Of a DNA stretch of 64,000 bases, positions 42,621 to 53,871 are shown one piece after another. The DNA comes from Ryuthela nishihirai. Lineage: Eukaryota > Arthropoda > Arachnida > Araneae > Heptathelidae. The notes beneath the pieces were generated by a model that saw nothing but the letters and a program-made list of their open reading frames with translations, ran no database searches and was not told where the DNA came from. The DNA lies in contig JAWZYU010000005.1 of NCBI GenBank assembly GCA_038380435.1, positions 32,944,001-33,008,000 on the forward strand, in the 5' to 3' direction. Both the position numbers and the translations under genes were made by a program. Numbering within the stretch: the first letter of the stretch is position 1; the number at the start of each line of letters is the position of its first letter.

Positions 42621-42930
42621 GTTATCTCACTCGATTTATGTCCAGCTTGAACCCATGAAGCTTTTTTTTTTATCCGTGCTTCGCTCAGAACCTAAAAAAA
42701 AGAAAAAAACTTTTAGATCTTGCCAAAAAAGAAGTAATGATTGTTATATCAAATCGTTTAAAAAACTGTTATTTATTTATGTTTGATTAATAATTCTTTC
42801 AATTTTATAACAATTTTGACGAAACGTTTTAAGGGTTGAGAGGTGGGGAGATGACGCTACTGTTAAATATTCCAGCTGCCATACTCTCTTTAAATGCTGA
42901 ACCAATATTCCTGAAATTCGAGACTTAGAT

Positions 42931-43320
42931 GGGTTGGGTTGTTTTACCTCTGAGCGGCACTTTTTTGCACACCATGGGCTAAATGGCCAGGTCACATGGA
43001 CCCCGAAGGCTCAGAGAAGATTGGGGGAGGGGACCCACTGGAACAGCTTTTGGAAGATAGATGGTAGCCTCCCGTCAAGGCCATCCAGCGTGTTCTTTAA
43101 CGTGCACAGGGTATGGCTCTCCCGAACACGGAGACACGGCTTAACGTCCCATCCGACGGACGGTGGCCTTTCCAAGTTCATCAGGTCCCATACTGACCGT
43201 GGGCAGAGCGGGGAATTTTGCGGAGATAAATCTCAACGCTGACCCATCTGGGACTCGAACCTGGAAACTACAGATTACGAGCGTGGCGCGCTACCGACTG
43301 AGCCACCCCCGCTCCCAAAG
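42931..43320 (-). mobile_element. SINE-A, full length with TSD
   Basis: Perfect 10-bp TSD, AGACTTAGAT, at 42,921-42,930 and 43,321-43,330. Slightly diverged body. Confidence 0.95.
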
Positions 43321-43422
43321 AGACTTAGATGGACTTGATTTAGATCTTTAAGCGAGTTTAATCTCATTCTCTTAAAATGTTATTCCTTATAATAATGAAT
43401 CTCTAATATAGCATTCCTTTGG

Positions 43423-43794
43423 ACGTGGGAGGCTCAGTCTGTAGCGCGCCAGGCTCGTAATCTGTAGCTCCCAGGTTCGAGTTCCAGCTGGATCAGCGTT
43501 GAGATTTATCTCCGCAAAACTCCCCGCCCTGCCCACGGTCAGTAGGGACACCGAAGGGCTTGGAAAAGCCGCCGTCCGTCGGATGGGAGACGTTAACCCG
43601 TGTGCGGATACTCTGTGCATACTAAAGAACATGCTGGATGGCCTTGACGGGAGACTACCATCTGTCTCACAACAGCTGTTCCAGTGGGTCCCCTCCCCGA
43701 ACCTTCTCTGAGCCTTTGGGGTCCATGTGACTTGGCCATTTAGCCCATGGTGTGCAAAAAAAGTGCCACTCAGGTAAAACAATCAAACAACAAA
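43423..43794 (+). mobile_element. SINE-A, full length with TSD
   Basis: 8-bp TSD, CCTTTGGA, at 43,415-43,422 and 43,795-43,802. A small deletion in the core removes the GTGGCCCC block. Confidence 0.93.
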
Positions 43795-43802
43795 CCTTTG
43801 GA

Positions 43803-44532
43803 GGTAATATAGAAACTTCACCAATGTTTTGTCAGGGCACTGTATGATAATTTTTGTGGCTTTAGAGAATTTAAACACATTGATTATCTCATACAAGTCT
43901 AGTTTGTTAACTAAACAACCAATAAAACTAAGAACACTTTCTTTTAAAAGAAAAAAAATTACCAGTTATTCTGCCTCTATTTTTTTGCACCAACCTAGTT
44001 ACAGTACTGGTTCCGATTACAAAAGGTCTACAAATATTTTCGCAAATGATTATAAATGCTTCGTTGGGCATAAAGCAACTTTTTCTTCACAGAAAAAAAG
44101 AATTTCTCCAGGTGTAAAGAGAGATACACACAAAGAAACGAAATAAAAGAATTCAGCAGGGAGAAATCTCCTCTTCATTTTTTCGAGCGCTGCTCATAAC
44201 ACCAAGTATTGTAAGAACTGCTTACGACCTTTATCAATAAGAGCAGAGAGTGATCAATGCCATCGCTGTCATAAACGCTTTAGTTCTTTTATTTAGGACC
44301 TAGTACTTGTTTTATTTCTGTAGTGAACAGGTTTACGAGCTGCATTGTATTCTTTGTTTAAATTTAGAAATTCAAAACCACGCGATTTCTGTGTTGCTTA
44401 ACATTTCTGAAGATGTGTTTTCTTTTGCTTTTACTGCACAGAATTAAAAAAAAAAACTGGGGGGAAATGATAATGATTTTAATGCCGGAAAAGTAACTTT
44501 ACTTTTTTACGTAATCGACAGATTGCGGAATT
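43803..44532. other. AT-rich stretch
   Basis: A 105-codon frame at 43,829-44,146 (+) has no recognised family, AT-driven codon use and no splice context I trust. Confidence 0.45.
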
Positions 44533-44635
44533 TGGGTTGGGTTGTTTTACCTCTGAGCGGCACTTTTTTGCACACCATGGGTTAAATGGCCAGGTCACAT
44601 GGACCCCGAACGCTCAGAGAAGGTTGGGAGAGGGG
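44533..44635 (-). mobile_element. SINE-A tail segment, duplicated
   Basis: Last ~100 bp of SINE-A ending at GGTTGGGAGAGGGG, directly followed by a second tail. Same breakpoint as the duplicated tails at 2,430 and 40,597. Confidence 0.9.
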
Positions 44636-44994
44636 TTGGGTTGGGTTGTTTTACCTCTGAGCGGCACTTTTTTGCACACCATGGGTTAAATGGCCAGGTC
44701 ACATGGATACCCACTGGAATAGCTGTTGGGAGACAGATGGTAGCCTCCCGTCAAGGCCATCCGGCGTGTTCTTTAACGTGCACAGGGTATGGCTTTCCCC
44801 ACACACTAGGGCACAGCTTAACGTCCCATCCGACGGGCGGCGGCCTTTTCAAGCCCATCGGTGTCCCCTTACTGACCGTGGGCAGGGCGGGGAATTTTGC
44901 CGAGATACATCTCAACGCTGACCCAGCTGAGACTCGAACTTGGGAATTACAGATTAGGAGCCTGGCGCGCTACCGTCTGAGCCACCCCCGCCCC
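44636..44994 (-). mobile_element. SINE-A, internal deletion, subfamily with 47,520
   Basis: The tail is followed by a ~35-bp deletion (CACATGGATACCCACTGG), then body and complete head. Shares diagnostic changes (GCCGAGATACATCTC, ACTCGAACTTGGGAATTAC, GATTAGGAGCC) with the copy at 47,520-47,927 only. Confidence 0.93.
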
Positions 44995-45074
44995 TAGGTT
45001 GCGACCAAGATCAGGCATTTGCCTTTATGGGCAATGCAGGCAGGAGCCGAAACTGAAAATTCAGCAACTTCCTT

Positions 45075-45161
45075 CAGATTTATACGGACCTGAAGTTGTC
45101 CTTCAGATTTATACGGACCTGTTGTTGTTGTTGCCTCAAGTTGTCAGATTTATACGGACCT
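45075..45161. repeat. Short interspersed triplicate
   Basis: CAGATTTATACGGACCT occurs three times (45,075, 45,104 and 45,145) with a GTT-rich spacer. Confidence 0.8.
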
Positions 45162-45167
45162 CAGAGG

Positions 45168-45386
45168 AAGAGGTTGGCTCAGGCTGCCGTTCCAGGCTCG
45201 ATCCTCAAACGTGCCAGCGTTGAGATTTATATACTCTAAACACCCATACCTATTTCCCTTAGTCAGAAAGGGAACACACTGAATGGCCTTTTCTCAAACC
45301 TTCTCTGAGCCCTCGCAGTCGTTTTGCCTGGCCATTTAACCCATTGTAGGCAAAACTAGTGCCACTCAGAAGTAAAACAATCCAAC
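45168..45386 (+). mobile_element. SINE-A variant, large internal deletion
   Basis: Variant head (GGTTGGCTCAGGCTG), body start, then a jump from GAATGGCCTT to the CAAACCTTCTCTGAGCC block and a tail ending AACAATCCAACT. Confidence 0.75.
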
Positions 45387-47519
45387 TACAAGAACAAATG
45401 ATGCATTTTCTTGCGATGCAGGAAAACCCACATTCCCACATCTCGACGACGATGCAAGTTTTGGCATCTATTTCACTCCTTCGCCCTTTGCCTTCAGTTG
45501 TTTTCAATCCATTTGATTTGGCCGCACATTATAAGGTTAATGGTTAAGTCACAAGAACCCTTATATTCAGGGTTTCAGCGGTCTTCTTTCCAAAACTTCT
45601 ATCTTTCTATTCAACCCACCGTCTGCAAGAAAAGCGAACCTCTGAGCGATGATGCAATAGAACAGAACACTCTCTCTTCATAACATAAAAAAATATTCAT
45701 GACGTTTCATGTCAGCTTCACAAGACAATTCTCTTTGCTACATTAACTCAAAAGCTTCTCCGAAGTCACTTTTGCTAATCACTTTCCTGTTGTATTCAAT
45801 TTTATCTCACAATACTCCTTTTTTCTTTCCCTCCCAAACCATTTTACTCCTTTTTTTTCTTTGTTCTCTCTCTTTCTTTAATTACCCTTTTCTGCATCGC
45901 ACCAGTTTTAAGCTGATCTTCCATTCTCTTTTTTCCAAAAAGTGTAAAATGCCTAACGATTCATTTTCGTCCCACAGCCACCTTGTAAGAACGCCATTTA
46001 AGTGAAGCAAAGGCAGTGGGAGCTTCCGAACGAACTGCGTCCGCAGCATCTCATTGTTCCCATCTCTCCGATTGGATCCCACGGCGCCCATCTCACCTCC
46101 ACCTGTTCTCCATTAAAGCTGTATCGCGCAGAAGCATAATCATCACTTCAAAGCTAATGCATTGCCGAATTTTGCGAAGATAAGGAATGAAGTTATTACC
46201 ATTCTTCTCTATCCGTGGTTTACAGCGTCGACTGTAGGCACCCACCATCACCGGTGGTAAACTGGTCCCTGCACTTCGTCTGCGAGTTAATTGCAAAGTT
46301 TAATTGCAGCTGACAAAACCAGCTCGAAAGCTCTCCCTTCTCGGTAATGTGCACCTACATCCATAACCCTGACTTTCCACATGCAGAGAAAGAGTAGTGG
46401 GCAGACCATGGAGTTCGCTATTAGCCGAGCGCATAACACACCACGCGGCCAACATCTCCAACTTCACAGACTGCACCCTAACTTGGGATGGCCCTTCAAT
46501 TACACACGCACTTCACACGCACCTCACGCACATAGAGTACGGTTGTTTTTTGTTGCCTCTGCTAGGGACACTTTCTAATGGAACCTCGCACATGATAAAG
46601 CATGTAATCACTGGCAGGCATTAGTAGCGATGTTAATTATCTCATGGCGCTGATCGTCAGGCGCAGATTTTCTTCTTCCTACGTTTTTACCCTCTTTTTT
46701 CATTCTTCCTCCTCCCGCCGAGGGTAGAGAGAGAGCAGAATGTATCCGTAATGATGATGGGCACGAAACACAAACTGCATCTGTCTCCCCCCCCCCCTCC
46801 CTTCTTGCTCGTGCAAGGAGGGGACGACGGCGTTATATTTTATCTGATGCCTTCCGATAGCGCATAATGTTACTTCTTTCCCATCCCTAGGTATTCTACG
46901 ATCATGTAATCATGTCCACATGGCTTGTATCTATCTCCTATTCTGGTAATGGCTGTGAGCCTCTACTGCTGAGTTCCTATCCATCCCTGTATTGCTTTAG
47001 TAGAAATAAAACACCCACAGGAGGGTGAAAAAATATGGAAATAAAACAGGCAAAGGATACGAGTGTTTACTCGTACATAAAAAAAGTGTCTGGAATTAAA
47101 CTCGTTTATAACATCATTGAGAGAAAGAGTAAATGATCTTCATTTTGGCTCAATTCATTACGATGGAGATTAAGCATTTTTTCAAAGTAAAAAAAAAATC
47201 GCAGGTAAAAAAACTTTTTTTTGATGAACATGCAATAATTAAGGTAGGTGCGATAGTTTTGCTATCATTTACAGATGTTTCAAATGCAACTTAAAGATGA
47301 TAAAATGCATACCACCATCTCTAAAAAAGATAATGTTTTTTCAGAATGCGATAGTCCAATGCAAAAATAACTGTATAAAACTTTGGTCTTATCCAGAGTG
47401 TACTATGACTGTAATAGTTGTATTCTTTTCAAGCAAGATAAAAGGAAACTTCATTCTCTTAAAGCTAAACGCTTCCGCTGTATCTTAGGGATTAGTTGTT
47501 TGGATATGAAGTAATGAGG
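45387..47519. other. Unique stretch, partly GC-richer
   Basis: About 2.1 kb without recognised repeats. 45,980-46,900 is GC-richer. Short frames only; none has a recognised domain. Confidence 0.5.
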
Positions 47520-47927
47520 GTTGGGTTGTTTTACCTCTGAGCGGTACTTTTTTGCACACCATGGGCTAAATGGCCAGGTCACATGGACCCCGAAGGCTCA
47601 GAGAAGGTTGGGGGAGGGGACCCACTGGAACAGCTGTTGGGAGACAGATGGTAGCCTCCCGTCAAGGCCATCCAGCGTGTTCTTTAACGTGCACAGGGTA
47701 TGGCTCTCTCTCGTACACGGGTACTTAACGTCCCATCCACGGTACACTTAACGTCCCATCCGACGGACGGCGGCCTTTCCAAGCCCATCGCTGTCCCCCT
47801 ACTGACCGTGGGCAGGGCGGGGAATTTTGCCGAGATACATCTCAACGCTGACCCAGCTGAAACTCGAACTTGGGAATTACAGATTAGGAGCCTGGCGCGC
47901 TACCGACTGAGCCACCCCCGCCCCACC
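47520..47927 (-). mobile_element. SINE-A, full length with TSD
   Basis: TSD AGTAATGAGG at 47,510-47,519 and 47,928-47,937. An extra TTAACGTCCCATCC block (47,743-47,762) is a local duplication in the core. Same subfamily as 44,636. Confidence 0.95.
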
Positions 47928-47937
47928 AGTAATGAGG

Positions 47938-48469
47938 AGATTAAATGAGTCAGCAACCACCTTATATAGGAAGAGATCCCATTCATTTCACCATTTTCCG
48001 AATTCATAATTACAGATAAGAATATAGAGATAAGAACGGTGTGGCTAAAAGTCTCAGGGAAAGGAAGAGATCCAGAATGCAGTGGGCAGACAATGTCAAA
48101 CAGGATCTTGTTAGAATGGACCATGCAGTGTCCAAATGCAACAGCTGTACCATCAGGAGAGATACGTTTAAAGGAGTAATTTAATAGTCTGCTTGAGGAT
48201 TAGTTAATTAAAGTTATGAAATTATACATGAATTTTTGACTGAGACTGAAACAGAAATACCTTAGCAATGACCCATTATGAATGATGTAAGAAATCCTAC
48301 AGAGTGAATGAAGGATTCTATTAAAGACACCAAATATTGTATTTCTGGTTTATTTTCATTATTCCAAGTTTTTTTCTTCTTTCTCTCAAATTTATGTTTT
48401 CTTTTTATCCAACTTCTTTTTATGTATCGCAAGAGGGAATAAAGTTAGCAATTAGCTGCTGATATTAAC
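47938..48469. other. Unique AT-rich stretch
   Basis: No feature recognised. Confidence 0.5.
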
Positions 48470-48610
48470 TAAGGACTTGGAAAGACCGCTGTCCATCGTG
48501 TGCTACGTTAAAGCAGTGACTCGGTTTCTAGAAGAACCGTACTCTGTGCACGTTAAAGAGCAAGCTGGACGAGTATGACATCCTTAAAGCTATTCAGTGG
48601 ATTATCTACT
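48470..48610 (+). mobile_element. SINE-A body fragment, degenerate
   Basis: GGACTTGGAAAGACCGC through TGTGCACGTTAAAGAGC, without head or tail. Confidence 0.7.
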
Positions 48611-48735
48611 CAGCAGTTGGCTTTGAGTTACTTGTGTCTTGGCAGGGAGCGGGGATGGCTCAGTCAGTAGCATACCAGGCCCGTAATCTGTAGTTCTGAA
48701 GTTCGAGTCTCACCTGGGCTAGCGTCGAGACTTAT

Positions 48736-48936
48736 AAAAGATAAATAAATACCCCTCAAGCAGCTGCTTGCCACAGAGGCCTGACAGGAGCCTGCCAGTT
48801 TATATGCCACAGTAGAAGGTCTGTGGGGATGGCAGGACCTCAGCAGAAAAACAACACCAACATCCATGCCTTAACCCGGGGCTCGAACCCAGGTCCCTTA
48901 GATCAGTAGCCAAGCGCGCTAACCACTCGGCCACGG
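48736..48936 (-). mobile_element. SINE-B, full length with TSD
   Basis: Complete copy: T-rich end, body, GGGTTCGAGCCCC B box and GTGGCCGAGTGGTTAGC A-box region. 7-bp TSD, GACTTAT, at 48,729-48,735 and 48,937-48,943. This defines the family length at about 200 bp. Confidence 0.93.
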
Positions 48937-49189
48937 GACTTATCTCCACAAAACTTCCGGCCTCTGCCCTACGTCAATAGGGACACCGATGGGTTTTGGA
49001 AATGACGTCGTCCGTCAGATGGAACGTTAAACCGTGACTCCGTGTATGTGAGAGCCATACCTTTTGCACGTTAAAGAACACGCTGGATGGCCTTGATGGC
49101 TGACTTCCATCTGTCTCCTAACAGCTGTCCATTGGGTCTTATCTCCCAGTCTTCTTTAAGTCCTCGTGGTCCTTGTGGCCTGGCAATTA

Positions 49190-50015
49190 GATAAGATAAG
49201 ATAAGATAATTTTTATTTCAGATAATGTTTTACAGTATACAAAAACTTTTGAAGTCTCACAAGAGCAGGCTCGTTCGTGAGATCTCAATATAGAAACTAT
49301 TTCAATTGAAAACATCAGTCGTCACATTGAATAATACACAAAAAAACGAAAACAACTCAAAACAAAAAATTTCTAGTAATCCAGAAGTGTGAAAGTCAGA
49401 AAGTCAGAAACATTCAATATCCATGTTACATATAAACAGTTGTAGTAGATTAATGCAAAAAAGTTTCCACGTCATCCAGTTTCAAAATGTATTTCGTGAG
49501 AACTTTAGAAAACAAATGATAATTCGTGATATTTTTCATGCTGACCGGAAGAGAGGAAAGGAATTTCGGTTCTAAGTACAAATAATAGTGCCTAAAAATT
49601 TCCTTATGTAATGCAGGAATTTCATAATTTATGTTTTTATCTCGTCGTATCAGTTTTAATGCTATCATTTCTAAATTAAAAGTATTTAATAATTTCGAAA
49701 AAATAATTATAACGTAAAGGCAAAATTCCTGCTTCTCGAAACAAAGGTAATGAAGGTTGCGCTTTTGGGCTTTTAATTAATAAGCGAATAAATCTCTTTT
49801 GCAGCACTAAAAGTTGTTTAAAATTATTGAAATACATGCCTCCCCAAGATTTTATACCATATGTTAGTTGAGAATGGATTAATGCATAATATAGTGTACA
49901 CATAAATTTAAATGAAACTAAATGTCTTACAAGATATAAGCGGGCCAGGTTACGGATGACCTTTCTTTTTACCCATGTTACATGCACTTTCCAAGTTAGG
50001 CCTGCACTTCGGTCA
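49190..50015 (-). pseudogene. 5'-truncated non-LTR retrotransposon (jockey/CR1-like LINE), RT C-terminus
   Basis: Minus-strand frame 49,987-49,676 encodes the conserved region after the reverse-transcriptase palm (YYALIHSQLTYGIKSWG, LLVLQKRFIRLL, LPLFREAGILPL). After a frameshift near 49,670 the frame continues to the C-terminus at 49,450. About 250 bp of 3' UTR ends in a pentanucleotide tail, (TTATC)n in sense, at 49,192-49,210. Family knowledge: this motif order is typical of jockey/CR1-type LINEs. The upstream RT and endonuclease are absent, so this is a dead, 5'-truncated insertion in a SINE-A. Confidence 0.88.
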
Positions 50016-50025
50016 TTGTTTCAGA

Positions 50026-50545
50026 AAAAGCGCGCTCACAGGTAAAACAATCCAACCTTCAACTTCAGGGACCTTATGACCTGGCAATTTAACTCATTGT
50101 TGCAAAGAAAGTGCACTCAGAGGTAAAACAATCCAACCTTCAACTTCAGGGTTCTTATGACCTGGCAATTTATGTCATTGTTACAGAAAAAGTGCGCTCA
50201 GGGGTAAAACAATCCAACCTTCAACTTCGGGATCCTTATGACCTGGCAGTTTAGCTCATTGTTGCAAAGAAAGTGCGCTCAGAGGTAAAACAATCCAACC
50301 TTCAACTTCAGGGTCCTTATGGCCTGGCAATTTAGCTCATTGTTGCAGAAAAAGTGCGCTCAGAGGTAAAACGATCGAACCTTCAACTTCAGGGTCCTTA
50401 TGACCTGGCAATTTAGCTCATTGTTGCAGAAAAATTGCGCTCAGTGGTAAAACGATCTAACCTTCAACTTCAGGGTCCTTATGACCTGAACATTCTATTT
50501 TAGCCCATCATTCACACACAAAAAAAAAAACTCATCAAAGGTAAA
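50026..50545 (+). repeat. 81-bp tandem array derived from the SINE-A tail
   Basis: Six copies at a constant 81-bp spacing (CCAACC-type marks at 50,052, 50,133, 50,214, 50,295, 50,376 and 50,457) of CTTCAACTTCAGGG..TTATGACCTGGCAATTTAGCTCATTGTTGCAGAAAAAGTGCGCTCAGAGGTAAAAC-type sequence, i.e. the last ~80 bp of SINE-A. The final copy decays near 50,545. Confidence 0.93.
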
Positions 50546-52214
50546 CTAACCGATTTTTTAACTCTTACTGACCCCAGTGACGTTCTTGGCTCCAGTTCAA
50601 AACCAACGAAATTTCCCCGTTAAATTGTTTCAAAGGAATTGTTTTAGGGAGGTTGTTTGCTTCCTAAAACTTTGAAGTCACCTCTTTGTATCCAGAGAAT
50701 GAGTGTATGCTGGTAACAGCAACCCACTGTAGCAGCTTCACAATTCGGATGCAGTCGCTGCTAGAGAGATGTTAGTGTGGGAGTTCTTTTCTTATTTGTC
50801 ATTGCAGAATTCAGAGCCGGGGGGTGGTTCTTCTATTGGTCCGATTAGCGGACCTGTCTCCCAGGTGCCTGTCCTACAGGACAGAGCAGAGGACAACCAA
50901 TTAGGAGTCCGTGCGAGCGGAATAAAGAAACACCAATTACCCTCCGAAAAACAGTCGGCAGCACGGCGGGCGTTTAAAGAAACAGCCGCTGATTTAATTA
51001 GAAGTTCCCCGCGGATGGAAACAGTGGTGAGTGCCTTGCTGACCGGGGCAGCAAAGTGGTTTTAAGTAGAGTATTGATGCGACACACGAAATTCGAGTTC
51101 TTTCATGTAGTGCAATGTCTTGAGCTGGAATTTTTTATTGGGATTTTTTCTTTTTCTTGACTAAGTTCGTTTTTTTCCCCTAATGTTTTTTTTTCCCTTT
51201 ACTTTGGTGTTAAACGGGCTTATTTGTACTGTCAGTGTTGGTAGAAGGGGATACAAAAAACTCCGAAAAATGTAATCATTTGGGATGAGTACGACGGTGA
51301 AGATTCACTAATTCAATAAGGTTAATTAAAGATTTCTTGGTTCCATTTGTTTCTTTGTATGTATTGCCAAGCGATACGAGCTCTTTCCTTATAATAACAG
51401 AGAGGGAGGGAAAAAAGAGGGGAAAAAAATCCGTTCTTCGTGTCAGTTCAAGAATTGGCTGTCGTTGAATTTCTTATTTTTTAACAAACTCTTGAACTGC
51501 TGAGAATTTTTACGAAAATGTGATTGGCCGATAAAGAGAGAAAGTTTTAATGTATCAAGAATAGTAAACTCGAAAAAGATTTAGAAAAAAAAAGTATCTA
51601 GTGTATTTTTTTTCAGTGGTTATGGTGAGACCATGTCGGGTGATGTCTTGGCAAGAGAGTAAATGTGAAGCGATGAGCAAGTCGGTGCTTATTTGCTGCC
51701 TAGGGCTATGACAGCCAATCAGCCAGCTGAGGACGTAAGAGCAGTCTTTACACATCTAATTCCTTACAGCGATAGAGAAACAGAATGATCATTGCACGAA
51801 GCCGTGTGGGGGGAGGGAGGGAAAGAAATTGTTATCGATTTCCTTTGGAAATGATAGTTTTGAGGTAGCAGCAATATGTACTTGCGTTGGCGCTATTACA
51901 GCCGAAGAGTTCTGTTGTTCGGTGGGAAGTAGTTTTTTCCTTTGAAGTGTAGAGGCCCACAGCCCTGCTTGTTAGCGGTTTTATTGACGAAAAACAAAAC
52001 ACAAAATGTCTAGGCTACTGTGAACTAGGAGTACATAAAATTGTCAAAACAGCAATTAGGTGGAAAAGAATGATAGAGATATGTAGACTTCAAAGGTTTC
52101 TTGATTTCATTTAAGTTACATTCTGCAGGATGATTGTGTTTTTCGCGTGGATAATTAGATGCACAAGGATGGGCTTCTGCGGTAGTCTTTCCAGAGAGGC
52201 TAAATTTCTTGATG
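50546..52214. other. Unique region around the best exon candidate
   Basis: No interspersed repeat recognised. Apart from the exon at 50,808-51,026 I see only short frames and T-rich tracts. Confidence 0.5.
50808..51026 (+). CDS. Candidate internal coding exon (73 codons), gene unrecognised
   Basis: A pyrimidine-rich acceptor (TTCTTTTCTTATTTGTCATTGCAG, ending at 50,807) and a good donor (GTG|GTGAGT at 51,026/51,027) enclose 219 nt, exactly 73 codons, open in phase 0 at both ends. The peptide begins NSEPGGGSSIGPISGP and ends in a basic, helix-like part (KQSAARRAFKETAADLI). It has balanced, non-repetitive codons, unlike the AT-rich flanks, and no match to repeats in the window. The Gly/Ser/Pro-rich start suggests a disordered linker. 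I do not recognise the protein. No partner exon is identifiable within the window. Confidence 0.55.
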
Positions 52215-52599
52215 GGTTGGGTTGTTTTACCTCTGAGCGGCACTTATTTGCACACCAAGGGCTAAATGGCCAGGTCACATGGACCCCGAAGGCTCAGAGA
52301 AGGTTGGAGGAAGGGACCCACTGGAACAACTGTTGGGAGACAGATGGTAGCCTCCCGTCAAGGCCATCCAGCGTGTTCTTTAACGTGCACAGGGTATGGC
52401 TCTCCCGCACACGGGGCCACGGCTTAACGTCCCATCCGTCGGACGGCGGCCTTTCCAAGCCCATCGGTGTCCCCTACTGACCGTGGGCAGGGCGGGGAAT
52501 TTTGCAGAGATAAATCTCAACGCTGACCCAGCTGGGACTCGAACCTGGGAACTACAGATTACGAGCCTGGCACGCTACCGACTGAGCCACCCCCGCCCC
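52215..52599 (-). mobile_element. SINE-A, full length with TSD
   Basis: Perfect 11-bp TSD, ATTTCTTGATG, at 52,204-52,214 and 52,600-52,610. Near consensus. Confidence 0.95.
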
Positions 52600-52610
52600 A
52601 TTTCTTGATG

Positions 52611-52860
52611 ACGGGGCAAGATTTTTTAAGGGGTCATCATAGAAATATTTAGGTAGAACCTTTCGTTAATGAGTGCAGTTACGTATACACGATACAACTA
52701 AAAAAACGGAAACTTGGTATTGAAAATACGTGTAAAAAGGTTTTTTCATAATAATACACAAAAATGAATGTTACGTTTCAACAACAGAAGAAAACGGAAA
52801 AAAAATTGCATTTCATACGGAAAAATATTATTTTTTACTTATCTTCCTATTGCTTTAGGC
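52611..52860. other. AT-rich spacer
   Basis: No feature. Confidence 0.4.
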
Positions 52861-52861
52861 C

Positions 52862-53098
52862 TTGACATTTGTCGGTTATGGATTTGACAAAAAATTGTCC
52901 CGCCATATCTTTCGAACGCGACGGAGAAGCTTAATGATTATGTGCCAAATGAAAGCTTGTGACGTAGGGCGTGTCATAGGCTATAAAATAAAAATCTACT
53001 CAATTATTATTCTCAGATCTTTTATTTTGAGTTCTCATTCATTTTATTTCTCAATGTTTTTTTTCAGCCCCCTTCTCCCTCCCCCCAAACTAAATCCT
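52862..53098 (+). repeat. Single unit of the ~160-bp degenerate repeat
   Basis: ATATCTTTCGAACGCGA, GTGCCAAATGAAAGCTTGTG and GTGTCATAGGCTATAAAA follow in the same order as in the array at 56,645-57,860. Confidence 0.75.
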
Positions 53099-53103
53099 TG
53101 ATA

Positions 53104-53330
53104 CAGTCGCTCAAAAAAATATCCGAACATTATGGTTGATTACAGAATTCATAAAAAAATATCTGGCAACGATTTTTTTTTATAAATGAGTGATCTGGCA
53201 ACCTTCGTGTAACGTGACACGTGACACGAAGGTTGCCAGATCACTCATTTCTTAAAAAAAATCGTTGCCAGATATTTTTTTATGAATTCTGTAATCAACC
53301 ATAGTGTTCGGATATTTTTTTGAGTGACTG
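53104..53330. mobile_element. Palindromic Tc1/mariner-type MITE
   Basis: CAGTCGCTCAAAAAAATATC terminus and its inverted partner, TA on both sides. The centre has a small CGTGTAACGTGACACGTGACACG expansion (53,205-53,230). Confidence 0.92.
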
Positions 53331-53409
53331 TACGTGCCTGTCATATGCGCTGGGCGTAAGTAACCAAGTGTTTTCAAAGAGAACATATTTCCATAAAAAA
53401 AACTTTTAA

Positions 53410-53565
53410 ATGCACATTGCAACTGCGATATCTTCTCCAGGCACAAATGCGACTGTGGAAAAAGATTTCTCAATAATAAACGATTTTTGGAGTTGCAAAA
53501 AGTTACGATTAAGTAGTGGAACTTTGCCTGCTGTTACAACACTCAATATAAATCTTAGCCAATAA
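53410..53565 (+). pseudogene. hAT-type transposase C-terminal fragment
   Basis: An open stretch of 51 codons contains SSPGTNATVEKDFSIINDFW and KKLRLSSGTLPAVTTLNINL. This is the pattern of the C-terminal hAT dimerisation region, where a (V)ER/EK-x-FS motif is followed ~15 residues later by a conserved R-L-S-x-x-T segment (family knowledge). The upstream catalytic part is missing; the frame begins just right of the MITE at 53,104-53,330. It is a relic, possibly of a domesticated or ZBED-like gene, but a transposon remnant is more likely. Confidence 0.7.
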
Positions 53566-53569
53566 TTGT

Positions 53570-53870
53570 GAAGAATTTTCAGATGTACTCCGCAAAAATG
53601 ATGAATTAACAAAAAAATATACTTCCAAATGAAAAAATACACTATCCAAAAATTAAAATTCTAGAGTTCATTAAAATAAATGGAATTTTTTTTTTAATAG
53701 TCATTAGTACAGATTTCGGCATTTTTAACGGCATCAGTGTCTGCTTTCGCTTTTAAGATATTTGGTCACCTTACGACGTATGGATCATATGATGATTTAT
53801 TCTTAATCAACAAGGAAAGATGAATCATTTCTTGACCCTGACCAGTTCTCAGGAATATCCCCACACTGTC
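53570..53870. other. AT-rich spacer
   Basis: No feature recognised; possibly downstream remains of the same hAT element. Confidence 0.35.
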
Positions 53871-53871
53871 C

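Larger units (their letters stand above)
48646..50057 (+). mobile_element. Old SINE-A host interrupted by SINE-B and a LINE
   Basis: Head at 48,646-48,735; body at 48,937-49,190; tail (CATTGTTTCAGAAAAAGCGC...) at about 50,016-50,057. The two interruptions are listed separately. Its tail is then amplified in tandem. Confidence 0.85.

Noticed and set aside
43829..44146. 105-codon plus-strand frame as a gene
   Set aside because: AT-rich codons, no domain, no clear splice signals or homology clue; consistent with a chance frame.
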